From: Promethearchaeota archaeon Loki_b32
GTDB taxonomy: Archaea > Asgardarchaeota > Lokiarchaeia > Sigyniarchaeales > SOKP01
Assembly: GCA_005223125.1 (NCBI GenBank)
Contig: NJBH01000002.1
Coordinates: forward strand, 1 to 64,000
DNA length: 64,000 nucleotides
Direction of reading: 5' to 3'
The notes under the pieces are model-generated. The model made no database searches. It was not told where the DNA came from and was given only the letters and a program-made list of their open reading frames with translations. The translations under genes were made by a program, and so were the position numbers. Positions 9,134 through 18,053 of this stretch are shown one piece after another (the first letter of the stretch is position 1; each line of letters opens with the position of its first letter).

Positions 9134-9462
9134 TGAAGGGAAAAATCGTTCTGATACCTTTTCCATTTACAGATCTAAAAACTGTAAAAAAACGACCAGC
9201 TTTAGTTATTCTTGAACGAGAGCATGATGTAACGGTGGCATTTATCTCCTCAAAAATCCCAGATCACTTAGATAAATATACAGTAGTCATAAATAAAGAA
9301 CACTTAGAATTTAAACTCACAGGTCTAAAAGTCGATTCCACTATTTATTTAGATAAACTTTCGACTGTCAAAAAAGATTTAATCTCAGGTGAAATAGGTG
9401 AAATTGGCTCTCTTCTAAGAATGCAAATTAATGAACGCTTAAAAAAAATCTTTCTCCTATAA
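9133..9462 (+). CDS. MazF/PemK-family mRNA interferase toxin
   Basis: A 109-residue protein with the MazF/PemK fold signature: the N-terminal KGKIVLIPFPFTDLKTVKKR, then PALVI, VAFISSK and a C-terminal LDKLSTVKKDLI. The family cleaves single-stranded RNA, mostly mRNA. The R/K-P-A-L-V-I turn after the first hairpin and the Ser/Thr-containing second strand are the usual active-site surroundings. It overlaps the antitoxin gene by one base, and the length is normal for the family. The target sequence cannot be read from the protein. Confidence 0.85.
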   Translation: MKGKIVLIPFPFTDLKTVKKRPALVILEREHDVTVAFISSKIPDHLDKYTVVINKEHLEFKLTGLKVDSTIYLDKLSTVKKDLISGEIGEIGSLLRMQINERLKKIFLL

Positions 9463-9491
9463 ATTGTAAAAGGCTCAATTAATCTATGATT

Positions 9492-9650
9492 TTATTTAAA
9501 ATTTTTAAATCTAGTACATTTACAATAAAATTTATTACACCTATTACAATTTTCCTCATCTAAACACTCTTTCGCATTTGGACAGTTTATAATACTTTTA
9601 TCTAATTTTATCATAACCCGATGTAATCTCTTTTCGATATTATTTCGCAT
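9492..9650 (-). CDS. Small cysteine-rich (zinc-binding-like) protein
   Basis: A 52-residue frame that I found by translating the gap by hand. It starts at the ATG complementary to 9648-9650 and ends at TAA (9492-9494). The C-terminal half contains six cysteines spaced C-x5-C-x5-C-x2-C-x4-C-x-C, within NCPNAKECLDEENC and NRCNKFYCKCT. This is dense enough to suggest a structural zinc site or an Fe-S site. The N-terminal part is a basic helix (RNNIEKRLHRVMIKLDK). An AAAAAAGG stretch lies about 10 nt before the ATG. The gene is convergent with the toxin operon, and the function is unknown. The cysteine pattern makes chance unlikely, but no homolog was checked. Confidence 0.6.
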   Translation of the reverse strand: MRNNIEKRLHRVMIKLDKSIINCPNAKECLDEENCNRCNKFYCKCTRFKNFK

Positions 9651-9837
9651 AAGAATAGACCTTTTTTCGAATTCACCGATTTTAAAAACCCATACTAAAA
9701 GTATTAATTTCCTTAATTTCCTATGAAAGATTTTAAAAAGATAATTTTATAAATTCAAATAATTATAATATTTTATAGATTGAAGAATATATTATTAAAT
9801 ATAAAATTAAAATACTAAAATTTTGTAGAAAAGGTGT

Positions 9838-10299
9838 ATGAGCATTAGTATTGATACAAAAAGTTTCGATAATATTCTCAGTAAAATTATAAAGAGCGAA
9901 AGCGGTATCAAAAAAGTAATTTTGGTTGATAGAACGGGATTAACCATTGCTAGTGTTTCGAAATTTTCTTATTTCCCCGCCGATGTGGATGGTATTGGGG
10001 CGATTGCCAGTGCAGTATTCTGCGCTAGCGAGGAACAGGGTAAGAATCTAGAACTTGGAAACTTAGAGATTGTAACTTCAGAATTTATGGGAGGCAAAAT
10101 ATTTGCATCAAGTTGTGGACCTAAAGGAGTTCTCACTCTCATCTCAGATCCAGACATCAACATTGGTTTAATTAGGCTTATTTTGAAACGTTCAGGAGAC
10201 GAATTAAAGGACATACTAGATGAATTTTTATCAGAAACCATGGATATTATGGATAGTGGCTTAGATCTGTCTGATCTTGACTCTCTCACACCTGATTAA
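9838..10299 (+). CDS. Roadblock/LC7 domain protein
   Basis: A 153-residue protein with one Roadblock/LC7 domain (about residues 5-125): an initial helix (FDNILSKIIKS), the G-I-K-K-V-I-L-V-D-R-T-G-L-T-I-A strand-turn-strand, a central helix (AIASAVFCASEEQGK), paired strands with a conserved GP (SSCGPKGVLTLIS), and a final helix. An Asp/Ser-rich tail follows. In Asgard archaea such proteins are numerous and are thought to act as small-GTPase regulators or scaffolds, like bacterial MglB and eukaryotic dynein light chain 7. It lies alone, between a small cysteine-rich gene and an MBL hydrolase. Confidence 0.85.
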   Translation: MSISIDTKSFDNILSKIIKSESGIKKVILVDRTGLTIASVSKFSYFPADVDGIGAIASAVFCASEEQGKNLELGNLEIVTSEFMGGKIFASSCGPKGVLTLISDPDINIGLIRLILKRSGDELKDILDEFLSETMDIMDSGLDLSDLDSLTPD

Positions 10300-10364
10300 A
10301 GAATTAAGCTATTTTTTAAACAATCTTTATATTTAGTTAGGATTTTAATCTATTCCTTTTTAAA

Positions 10365-11360
10365 ATGAGATTAATCAAAAAAGTTTATCAAGTCTACACC
10401 CTAAAGAAATTTATGGCATTTGATTTTGTGAAAAAGTTAGATTTTGAATCGGAATTCTTTGACCTTTTTAAACTTTCAGAAAGTGCATATGGAGCAATCT
10501 CTAAAGAAAATTCTGGTATGGGAGGAAATGCGGGATTTATTGATATTGGAGATTATTTGATAATTATTGATACTACTGGAAATGTAGAGGCTGCTAAAGA
10601 TCTTATAAAAGCGGCTACTCAATATACTCAAAAAGAGCCTAATTTTATTGTTATTACTCATTACCATATGGATCATCTTATGGGAACTTCTCTCTTCGAC
10701 GTCTCAACGCAGATAATGACATCTGATCGTACTCTTAAGAATATACAAACAGAAGGCAAAAAAAGAATTGAAGAGTTTAAAAAAATGGATCTAAAAGAGA
10801 TGGAAGAATCTCTTAAAACTGAAATAGATGAAGAAAAAAGAAAAGAAATTGAAAATGATCTTAAATTTCTAAAAGTTGTCCGTTCAGATGACTTTACTCT
10901 ACGAGAACCAAATCTTACTTTCAAAGAAGGATGTGTTATTCATGGAACAGATAAATCAGTCCAATTACGTACTTTCACTAAAGCTCATACAGATGGGGAT
11001 GTTATTGTATATATCCCCGAAGAAAAAATACTTTTCGCAGGAGATCTACTATTTGCACGAATAGATCCTTGGTTAGGTTCTGGAAATCCTGAAGGGTGGA
11101 TCTCGGTAAATGATGAATTAATGAGTTTTGATTTTAAAGTCACTGTTCCAGGGCACGGAAAATTGGCATCTAAAGAGGAATTTTCTTTAGAAAACAGATA
11201 TATTAAGGAAATACTTGAACTTGTAAATAAGAAGGTTGAAGCTGGAGAAGATCCAACCCAGATAAAAAGAGAAGACTTTTCTAAAGAGCTACAATCATGG
11301 AAAAGTACAGTATTAGAGTGGAATATTAATTTCCTTGCTGAATTTTTAAAGAAAACCTAA
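10365..11360 (+). CDS. Metallo-beta-lactamase-fold hydrolase
   Basis: A 331-residue MBL-fold protein. The metal motif HxHxDH is clear in ITHYHMDHLMG (about residues 98-108). Further ligands are likely in AHTDGDVIVYIPE and in the AGDLLF aspartate, with VPGHG near residue 265. A Lys/Glu-rich helical insert (about 122-165) separates the two halves. The ATG at 10413 (MAFDFVKK) may be the true start, because the first 16 residues are basic and off-pattern for the family. It is probably a hydrolase of a thioester, lactone or phosphoester; the substrate is not readable. It is convergent with the coiled-coil gene, and T-rich runs lie between them. Confidence 0.85.
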   Translation: MRLIKKVYQVYTLKKFMAFDFVKKLDFESEFFDLFKLSESAYGAISKENSGMGGNAGFIDIGDYLIIIDTTGNVEAAKDLIKAATQYTQKEPNFIVITHYHMDHLMGTSLFDVSTQIMTSDRTLKNIQTEGKKRIEEFKKMDLKEMEESLKTEIDEEKRKEIENDLKFLKVVRSDDFTLREPNLTFKEGCVIHGTDKSVQLRTFTKAHTDGDVIVYIPEEKILFAGDLLFARIDPWLGSGNPEGWISVNDELMSFDFKVTVPGHGKLASKEEFSLENRYIKEILELVNKKVEAGEDPTQIKREDFSKELQSWKSTVLEWNINFLAEFLKKT

Positions 11361-11395
11361 AGTATCTCTTTTTTCTTTTTAATACTTTAATTTTT

Positions 11396-12442
11396 CTAAA
11401 GAAGCTTCTTTCCTTTTATGATTTTATAATATCGATCGCGTTCTTGTTTTACTAGATTTAATTCTGTTTTCACCTCTCCTAATTCTTGCTTAATTCTCTC
11501 CTTTTCGTTGTTAACACCTAAAACTTTATCTTTCAATTTTTTAATCTCGAGTTCTAAATTCGGCATTGATTCACTCTCCCTCTTTGCCTTTAATAATTGG
11601 AACTTTAGTTTTTTATTGGTTTCATTCAATTTATTGATTTCTTGAGTAAATATTTCACTCTCTAATTTAACTTTTTTAATTTCTATTAGTAGTTGTTCAG
11701 CACCTTTTTCAATTTCAACTGTATCACCTAATTTGGCTTTTAAGTTATTGATTCGTTCGTCTTTCTGATCTAATGCTAATTTTTGTACATTTGTTAATCT
11801 AGTTAACTCTCTATTTTTTGATGTCAATTTTGCATTGTATTCATTTAATTCTGCCATTTGGCTAGTCCAGTTTTCTAATTTTGAGTATAACTCGACGACT
11901 TCATTTTTTAAAGCCTCTACATTTCTAAGATGTTCTGATCTATCAGAAACCAACAAGGAAACTTTTTGAGCGAGATCGTCAATTTTTACTTTTTTCTCGC
12001 CTATATCATGTTCAAACTCTTGCCTTTCCTGCCAATAAGCATCAAGTTCGCCTTTTTCTAACAAATCGTAAGATTTTGCAAATAATTCTTTAAACTTTTT
12101 ATCCTTTCTTTTGGGTAATAGTTCAAAAGCAATTCTTCTCACCTGTCCCTCAAAATTTCTTGGTAAAATATCCTCATCAGAAAGAAATACCGTAATGACA
12201 TGGTCTCCTTTCCCAATAAAATGTTTAGATGAATGTCCTGTAAAAAAACTAGCTACACTAAGATCACGCTTTATTTGCATTTCTAAATAATTGGGACCTG
12301 TCTTCACCCTCTTATGTTCCTCAAAAACAGTCGAAAGCATTGAATCTGTTACTCCTAATTCTTCACAGATATCTTGCGGGTATTCAACATCTTTAGCCAA
12401 TTCTGATTTTTTATCTAGATTTAAAATCACAATTCCTTTCAA
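11396..12442 (-). CDS. Coiled-coil protein with a globular N-terminal domain
   Basis: A 348-residue protein. Residues 1-130 form an alpha/beta domain (KGIVILNLDKKSELAKDV..., then DHVITVFLSDEDILPRNFEG). This is reminiscent of longin/profilin-like folds, but I cannot prove that. From about 135 to the end the sequence is a nearly continuous heptad-type coiled coil rich in Lys, Glu, Leu and Asn. There is no signal peptide or membrane span, so it is cytosolic. Small domain plus long coil is common among Asgard trafficking- or cytoskeleton-like proteins, but no specific family was recognised. Confidence 0.7.
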   Translation of the reverse strand: MKGIVILNLDKKSELAKDVEYPQDICEELGVTDSMLSTVFEEHKRVKTGPNYLEMQIKRDLSVASFFTGHSSKHFIGKGDHVITVFLSDEDILPRNFEGQVRRIAFELLPKRKDKKFKELFAKSYDLLEKGELDAYWQERQEFEHDIGEKKVKIDDLAQKVSLLVSDRSEHLRNVEALKNEVVELYSKLENWTSQMAELNEYNAKLTSKNRELTRLTNVQKLALDQKDERINNLKAKLGDTVEIEKGAEQLLIEIKKVKLESEIFTQEINKLNETNKKLKFQLLKAKRESESMPNLELEIKKLKDKVLGVNNEKERIKQELGEVKTELNLVKQERDRYYKIIKGKKLL

Positions 12443-12556
12443 GTTATATCCCTAAATAATAATTAATTATGTAGGTCCTAATGTACAATTATAATATTTA
12501 CTCTAATATTAATTAGTATAAAAAAATATATTAGATATACTTCGACCATTTATAAT

Positions 12557-14104
12557 TTAAGTATAGATATGGGAAAAAGTATCTACTGTTTTTGTAACAT
12601 CCGTAGCTAAATAATTCTGCTTAAACACCGAAGCAAAAAAAGCTCGATCTTCAGGATTGAAATAATTATAACCAAATTTTTTCCATTCCATATTAGATTG
12701 CAATGGGGCAAAAAGGGCTATTTGATCTTTCACTAGACTCATTAATAATATATTTCTTTCTTGTTTAGTATTAGTCGATATTGTAGTTAATAAAACATCC
12801 TCATTAAAAGTATCCCATGTATCTCTAAACTGTATACAAAATCTTTTGATATCAAATATGTTTTCTACAATTAACCTTGCTAGAGCCATTATAGAGGTTT
12901 CATAAGTACCTATGTTATTTTGATGAAATAAAGGGTTCGAAACGATAATACTAGGCACAGATTTTGATTCTTTCTGATTTTGAGTGGTATTATATTCTGG
13001 TAGAAGTTTTAACTGGTTTAATCCAAGTATATTTCTAACGTCAACAAGAGTTCCTCCCGTATCAAAGAATTGTTTATTAATAATGTATTTAATCAACTTT
13101 TGGGCATGGACATCCCCAAAATATGGGTAATCTGATGCAAAAAGGAGATATTCTGACCAAGTACGATTATCTATATTTTGTTTGTTACCAGATTTAAACC
13201 ATCTTCGAAAACTCTCAAAGAAATTTCCTGCACCTGCTCCATGGAGCATAGAAAGATCCCCGTATGTATTTGGTTGAACAATAGTATTATATACTTCATA
13301 ATCATCAATATTTCCTTGAGCAAAATGAGCTATTATAACTTTAAAATGAGGTAATAAATCAGGGTAATTGGACTGGATTACATTTCTTGCAGATCTAATT
13401 AATTTCCCAATTTCTAAGATAGAACCTCTCCCTCGAGTATCAAAAATAACGGGCAATGAATAGCTAGCAGCTTCTATAAGCACATTTATTACTTTTTCAG
13501 AAGTTATTTTGTCTATATACCCTTCGGATCGAGGATGTAATTTTAACCCCCGAAGTCCTAACTCTTCTCTAGCATATTTTACTTCATTTACTGCTTTTTG
13601 TCCTTCCATTGGATCCACTCGACCATATCCAATTAATTTCATAGAAAAGGGAAATCTCGTAGTAAAACGGGAAACATTTATATTGCTTGCTCTATATAAT
13701 GCTTCTGGATGTTTAGCTCTAAATACATCTTGAAATGGAAAGCAAACACCTTGATCTATAAATGAATAAAACTTAGATTTTTCTTTTAAATCAGAATGTC
13801 TTTTTCCTAGCTTTTCAAGCTCAACATAAAGCCTATCTGTAAAGGGAAATGGTGTAAATGACCATGAAATTTTTGTAAATTTGCCATCCATAGTAGTTGT
13901 AAACGATTGTTCTCCAGTTTTCTCCCAATCTGCTTTAATTCTTCCTTGTACATTACCCCAAAAATCAAAAGTTCCTGCTCCTGGAGCTAAAGGATTCATC
14001 ATTGCTGCTCCATCTACATCTTGACCCAGATGAGAATGTGCATCAATTACAAGTAAATGTTCTACTCGCTTTTTTCCATCTTGCTCTAAAGTACATGTTA
14101 ACAT
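12557..14104 (-). CDS. Amidohydrolase-superfamily (amidohydrolase-2-like) protein
   Basis: A 515-residue TIM-barrel metal hydrolase. It has a beta-1 metal motif of H-x-H type (VIDAHSHLGQD, about 20-30), GLRGLKLHPRS (beta-4 lysine/histidine region), PVIFDTRGRGS, FKVIIAHFAQG (beta-5/6 histidine) and LLFASDYPYFG (the beta-8 Asp). The last 170 residues are an extra helical domain not needed for the barrel, so the protein is longer than typical members (about 300). Reactions in this group include decarboxylation and C-O or C-N hydrolysis; nothing here fixes the substrate. The start at MLTCTLEQ is supported by the barrel beginning soon after. Confidence 0.8.
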   Translation of the reverse strand: MLTCTLEQDGKKRVEHLLVIDAHSHLGQDVDGAAMMNPLAPGAGTFDFWGNVQGRIKADWEKTGEQSFTTTMDGKFTKISWSFTPFPFTDRLYVELEKLGKRHSDLKEKSKFYSFIDQGVCFPFQDVFRAKHPEALYRASNINVSRFTTRFPFSMKLIGYGRVDPMEGQKAVNEVKYAREELGLRGLKLHPRSEGYIDKITSEKVINVLIEAASYSLPVIFDTRGRGSILEIGKLIRSARNVIQSNYPDLLPHFKVIIAHFAQGNIDDYEVYNTIVQPNTYGDLSMLHGAGAGNFFESFRRWFKSGNKQNIDNRTWSEYLLFASDYPYFGDVHAQKLIKYIINKQFFDTGGTLVDVRNILGLNQLKLLPEYNTTQNQKESKSVPSIIVSNPLFHQNNIGTYETSIMALARLIVENIFDIKRFCIQFRDTWDTFNEDVLLTTISTNTKQERNILLMSLVKDQIALFAPLQSNMEWKKFGYNYFNPEDRAFFASVFKQNYLATDVTKTVDTFSHIYT

Positions 14105-14225
14105 TTTCTTATTTCAATTCTTTTAAATTTTTTTATATATTTTATTTCCTCATTCATTTTAGCATTTGGCTAATTTATATATATTCAATTTTAAAAGATT
14201 ATTCAGATGATTTAGTTAAAATCCT

Positions 14226-14714
14226 TTACCATTCAATTTCTTCTCCAAAACTTTTTATTGGCCAGATCCAATAATGTTTTTCCTTTTTCACGCCTTTATT
14301 TTTTAATTCTCTGAACAAATTATCCTTCTGTTTTTTAATCAATCCTAATGGGTCATACAAGATTCTCCCCTCATCCAAAGCATATAAGATTATATCGGTT
14401 TTGATTTTGACTAAATTTATAAATTCTCCTTCTGTCATCCAGAGTGAATCTACTCTTGAAGGTGCTAATTCCATTAATTTAAGTTTCACTTCACTTCTTT
14501 TTTTATGATGTACAGGGAGTTCATTGTCTCTAAAAATTATAATTAAATCAATATCGCTTTTCTTTTCTTCCGAATAAGTTGCATCTCCTCTTGCTATTGA
14601 ACCAAATAATATTACTCCTACTACTTCTTTGTTTACTTTAAATAAGTGATGTAAGTATTTTTCTATTTTTTTGAAAAAATACTCGTTTTTTATAAAGTTC
14701 AAATCTATATCCAT
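14226..14714 (-). CDS. mntA: MNT-type nucleotidyltransferase (antitoxin-like)
   Basis: A 162-residue minimal nucleotidyltransferase. The core motif is VILFGSIARGDATYSEE followed by KKSDIDLIIIF, that is G-S-x-x-R-G then D-x-D, with a third acidic candidate near the DSLWMTE stretch. In HEPN/MNT modules this enzyme AMPylates or otherwise blocks the HEPN RNase toxin. The start overlaps the end of the HEPN gene by 10 nt, so the two are co-translated. Solitary MNT proteins also act as small-molecule nucleotidyltransferases, but the neighbour makes the antitoxin role most likely. Confidence 0.8.
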   Translation of the reverse strand: MDIDLNFIKNEYFFKKIEKYLHHLFKVNKEVVGVILFGSIARGDATYSEEKKSDIDLIIIFRDNELPVHHKKRSEVKLKLMELAPSRVDSLWMTEGEFINLVKIKTDIILYALDEGRILYDPLGLIKKQKDNLFRELKNKGVKKEKHYWIWPIKSFGEEIEW

Positions 14715-15226
14715 TGCTTTAACTCTCCTGATAATAATTCTAATTGTTTAAACCCTTTAAATTCTTTTTCTGTTATATTCAAGCTCTCCCTAAGAAGTTT
14801 TAAATAACAATTAACAATTTTTTGAAGATTTATGATGAAATTTGTAATATCTTTAAAAGATTGATATATTTCTTCAGCGAAAATTAATTTATCATCCTTA
14901 ATTGTCCCATATCTAGTTTGAACTCTTTCATTTTCAAAAAATTTTGAATATTTTGAAATTTTCTCAAGTAACTTTTTTGTTTCTAGATCAATAATCAAAG
15001 AAGACTTGCTAGTAAGTACTTCTTCTAATATATCCGTTGGAGTATGAGTTTTTTCTACTTTCAAACCCATAAAACTTAATATTGCTTTATTTAATTTTTC
15101 TACAGCAAATTGACTTCTAAAAGCTACGAGAGAATAATATTCATTTTGAAGGCTATTTATAACTATTTTTATATCACTAATTGCTGAGATGATCCAACTT
15201 TTTCCTTGAGTAAAATTAGTATTCAT
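14705..15226 (-). CDS. hepT: HEPN-domain protein, partner of the MNT gene
   Basis: A 173-residue, almost all-helical protein of the HEPN type. The N-terminal helices carry the family pattern (SWIISAISDIKIVINSLQ, then SLVAFRSQFAVEKLNKAILS) in which Q-x2-x-E-K-x-x-K-A is typical. The catalytic R-x4-6-H motif of active HEPN RNases is not obvious: the best matching place reads ERVQTRYGTIKDD, with no histidine. It may therefore be a weakly active or inactive member, or one of the substrate-binding kind. It is first in a two-gene unit with the nucleotidyltransferase. Confidence 0.75.
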   Translation of the reverse strand: MNTNFTQGKSWIISAISDIKIVINSLQNEYYSLVAFRSQFAVEKLNKAILSFMGLKVEKTHTPTDILEEVLTSKSSLIIDLETKKLLEKISKYSKFFENERVQTRYGTIKDDKLIFAEEIYQSFKDITNFIINLQKIVNCYLKLLRESLNITEKEFKGFKQLELLSGELKQWI

Positions 15227-15414
15227 ATTTCAAGATTTATAATTTCGATTACTCTAAGAGTTGAAAATAGTTCTTATCTTAAATTTTTATATGTTATAAA
15301 TAAATCAAAAACTTAAATAACAAGATTTTAAAATCATTATTAAAAAAAAATTGGATTTAGTACTCTATAAGGCGGGGAAATATTAATAGTTAAAAAAACT
15401 GACAAAAATGGTAA

Positions 15415-15864
15415 TTATGAAACGATATATATTTTAGTATTAAATTCTTCATTTACTTTTTTAACAATCTCTTCAGATAATTCTCTTTCTTTTAGGAAAA
15501 AAATCGGGCAATCTTGAAAATGTCCTAAAGAGATAGAAAAGCAATCAGAAAACGCTATGGGATATTTGCTTTTAATTTGTCCTGCTTTTTCGAACAACCA
15601 CGATTCGCTAATTATATTTGTTACATTCTCTATTTTTTTTATAATGTCTTTAGCTTCATTACTGCCTTTTTTCCGACAGACAATATAATAGACCTCCGTT
15701 TTTAATAGATTATGTCCATATAAAGTGATTGATGAGTTCTCATTAAATATATATTCATCTAAAAGAGTGATAATCGATAATTGTTCTTCCATGAAATATC
15801 CAATTAATACACTTGTATCTAATATCAAATTACTCGTTTCGCCTAATACTTTTTCAATTGACAC
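15415..15864 (-). CDS. vapC: PIN-domain VapC-like toxin
   Basis: A 149-residue PIN-domain protein. The acidic residues expected for the nuclease centre are visible: LDTSVLIGYF (first Asp), a Glu in the second motif (LLKTEVYYIV), and the Asp in FSDCFSISLG that replaces the common ADA/TDA motif. The family cleaves tRNA or rRNA. The start codon shares one base with the upstream antitoxin gene. The first ten residues (MSIEKVLGET) precede the core strand slightly more than usual. Confidence 0.8.
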   Translation of the reverse strand: MSIEKVLGETSNLILDTSVLIGYFMEEQLSIITLLDEYIFNENSSITLYGHNLLKTEVYYIVCRKKGSNEAKDIIKKIENVTNIISESWLFEKAGQIKSKYPIAFSDCFSISLGHFQDCPIFFLKERELSEEIVKKVNEEFNTKIYIVS

Positions 15865-16151
15865 TATGTATCATCTTTTTTTTTGATAAGAGGAGCTCTT
15901 TCTTCTTCCATGATTAATTCTTTCCGCTTTTCTTCTAAGTACATACTCATTGCTGATTTGGGTAGAATCCCCTTCAACTTTCTGAATTCAACTAAATTCT
16001 TTTTTCTAATAATATTGGTTGATTGATGATTAATTAAATATTCGATGATTTCATTGTATGTTACAGCACTTCCTTTTTCGTCTTCTAACTTTAGCTTAAT
16101 TTTAAAGAGCTTTTTTTTTGTCTCATCATCAATTTGGATTGTAGTAGTCAT
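15864..16151 (-). CDS. vapB: VapB-like antitoxin (RHH)
   Basis: A 95-residue protein whose N-terminal 50 residues have the ribbon-helix-helix pattern (TTTIQIDDETKKKLFKIKLK, then YNEIIEYLINH). The charged C-terminal part (KRKELIMEEERAPLIKKKDD) would bind the toxin. It ends overlapping the VapC start by one nucleotide. It is expected to neutralise VapC and to autorepress the operon. Confidence 0.8.
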   Translation of the reverse strand: MTTTIQIDDETKKKLFKIKLKLEDEKGSAVTYNEIIEYLINHQSTNIIRKKNLVEFRKLKGILPKSAMSMYLEEKRKELIMEEERAPLIKKKDDT

Positions 16152-16262
16152 TTTTATATTCGATTTATTCTATAAGTCTATATATAAAATAGTTTTATAG
16201 AATATTTATTTATTTGTTTTTATAAACAAAATCCTAGTAAGAAAAAAATAAATTACAACGAT

Positions 16263-17939
16263 TTATTCTCTCATTTCTTTTGGAAGAGTTAAAACTCCAG
16301 TTAGTGGATTATTCAATGGATCCTGACAATACTGGATTGTGAAATATATTAGGTCGTACAGAATGCTTGGATCTTCTCCGTTATCCAGTTTATATTTATA
16401 GAGACTTAATTGGTACTCTGCTTCAGTTATCGGAGGTTCTGCATAACTCACGGTACCAAATACAGACTGAAGTACAGGTTTTAAGAATGGACTGTAGAGA
16501 AATCCAAGTTCCTTAAGCTCATCTTTAATATAAAAGAACATCCGCTGGACGGCTTGCATCATATAACGTACTGGTTGACCTTCTGGGCCTAAATATTGCT
16601 CAGCGAAATCTGGGTCATATTGGGCAAGCCTTTCCCTTTCAATATTAACAGGTTTAAATAGTGAGATAAGTCCTCTCTCGATAGCCCCCTCACGGTTAAA
16701 TGTAATTGTCTCGGAGCCTGCATCAGGTACCCACACGCCCTTTTGGAGAAGTTTTCGCGCCTTGTAAAGTAGAGCTTGTAGGACTAGACCTAAGCCAATT
16801 CGTCTGCAGATCGAGATCTGAGCGTCACAGATTCGGCATTCGATGGTGTTCCAATCTGTCATAGGAAACAAGTCTTCAAACCTCCCATCTTCGAGGCTTG
16901 CCTTTTGCACGACTTGGAGGAAGTAATTCTGCGAATTTTCGTCTGTGTCCGTTAAGTATGGGATATAATGTCTCGGATCATTATTGCTTAACATAGTAGT
17001 GTTGCTTTTTAGGCGGAGAGAGCGGACGCAATTAGGAGCAGCTATCCGTCTGTTGATGACCTTGACTTCATCCGTAGGTTTATTGTTTATTATCGGAGAA
17101 TTGCAGGATAATGCAACTAAGTGCGGAATAAAGTTCCGTATCATGCTGTATCCTTGAGCTTTTTCCACTTCTGACTCAAATGTTCCAAAATGATGGTGGT
17201 CACTCTGGGATAGCCCGCGCATGTATTCCTTCGTCGCTGGATTGATAGCGGAAGCTATAATATGCAGATCCTTTGGTAACGTAGCTTTTGCTAGTTGGAA
17301 TAATGTTGCGCACCAATATGCTAGCTCCTCCACAAAAATGCATGGAGGACTAACAAGTTCCAATATATAAGTAATTGCCGTTACATTTCCATCTCTAGCA
17401 AACGTATCAATATCTACAGAAGAATCCCCTAAAGCGTAGCGAATATCCATTGCATACCCTTTTTCAATGTCATCTCGCCCCCAGGGTCTAGCTAAGACTT
17501 TTTGACTGATATATTCTGGAACTGGAAGAAAATCGGCTCTACCTTCGTATAACATCTCATCCATAATTTTAATGGCATCTTTAACGATTTCTTTCATTCG
17601 ATAAACCATTTCTTCTCCGGGAGGATAGTTCCCATTGTCATCAGCAATAATTAACTCCATTTCAATGCCATGAGTAAATGGTAAAGGTGTCCAATGTTCA
17701 GTATCAGATAACATTTCTGCCCATGATCTTTCAGGGATAAGAACTTCCCTATAATCAGAACCAAGGAATAATTTATCGGTAGATCTATCAATACTTTCTC
17801 CAAATGTAACAGCTGTAGGTACACCCGCTTTGCCTTTTTTAGCATATAACTGTGAAAAGGTATCACCTCGGTGATCACCCTTTTTCTTTTTCTTCTCTTT
17901 CTTTTTCTTGTCTTTCTTTTTCTTTTTGTCTTTTGCCAT
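16263..17939 (-). CDS. GCS2-family glutamate-cysteine ligase-like enzyme
   Basis: A 558-residue ATP-dependent carboxylate-amine ligase of the GCS2/YbdK group. Motifs are FTHGIEMELIIAD (ATP/metal Glu), QSDHHHFGTFESE (the H-x-H-x-G region), NRRIAAPNCVRS and NTIECRICDAQ (R-x-C-D active-site motif). The enzyme would join the gamma-carboxyl of glutamate to cysteine or another amine; the amine is not certain. The N-terminus is an unusual tract of about 20 residues made almost wholly of Lys and Asp, with a little Glu. Bases in this gene are visibly richer in G and C (for example 16560-17300) than the neighbours, suggesting different codon selection or transfer. It is monocistronic. Confidence 0.8.
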   Translation of the reverse strand: MAKDKKKKKDKKKKEKKKKKGDHRGDTFSQLYAKKGKAGVPTAVTFGESIDRSTDKLFLGSDYREVLIPERSWAEMLSDTEHWTPLPFTHGIEMELIIADDNGNYPPGEEMVYRMKEIVKDAIKIMDEMLYEGRADFLPVPEYISQKVLARPWGRDDIEKGYAMDIRYALGDSSVDIDTFARDGNVTAITYILELVSPPCIFVEELAYWCATLFQLAKATLPKDLHIIASAINPATKEYMRGLSQSDHHHFGTFESEVEKAQGYSMIRNFIPHLVALSCNSPIINNKPTDEVKVINRRIAAPNCVRSLRLKSNTTMLSNNDPRHYIPYLTDTDENSQNYFLQVVQKASLEDGRFEDLFPMTDWNTIECRICDAQISICRRIGLGLVLQALLYKARKLLQKGVWVPDAGSETITFNREGAIERGLISLFKPVNIERERLAQYDPDFAEQYLGPEGQPVRYMMQAVQRMFFYIKDELKELGFLYSPFLKPVLQSVFGTVSYAEPPITEAEYQLSLYKYKLDNGEDPSILYDLIYFTIQYCQDPLNNPLTGVLTLPKEMRE

Positions 17940-18053
17940 TGAAGCTTTCCCTTTTGATTGTTATACAGTATTTAATAATTCATAAATAGTTTTTTACGCT
18001 TGCAATATATATAATAAATTCTAATTTTATAATTTTAGGTTCTTAACTTCTTT

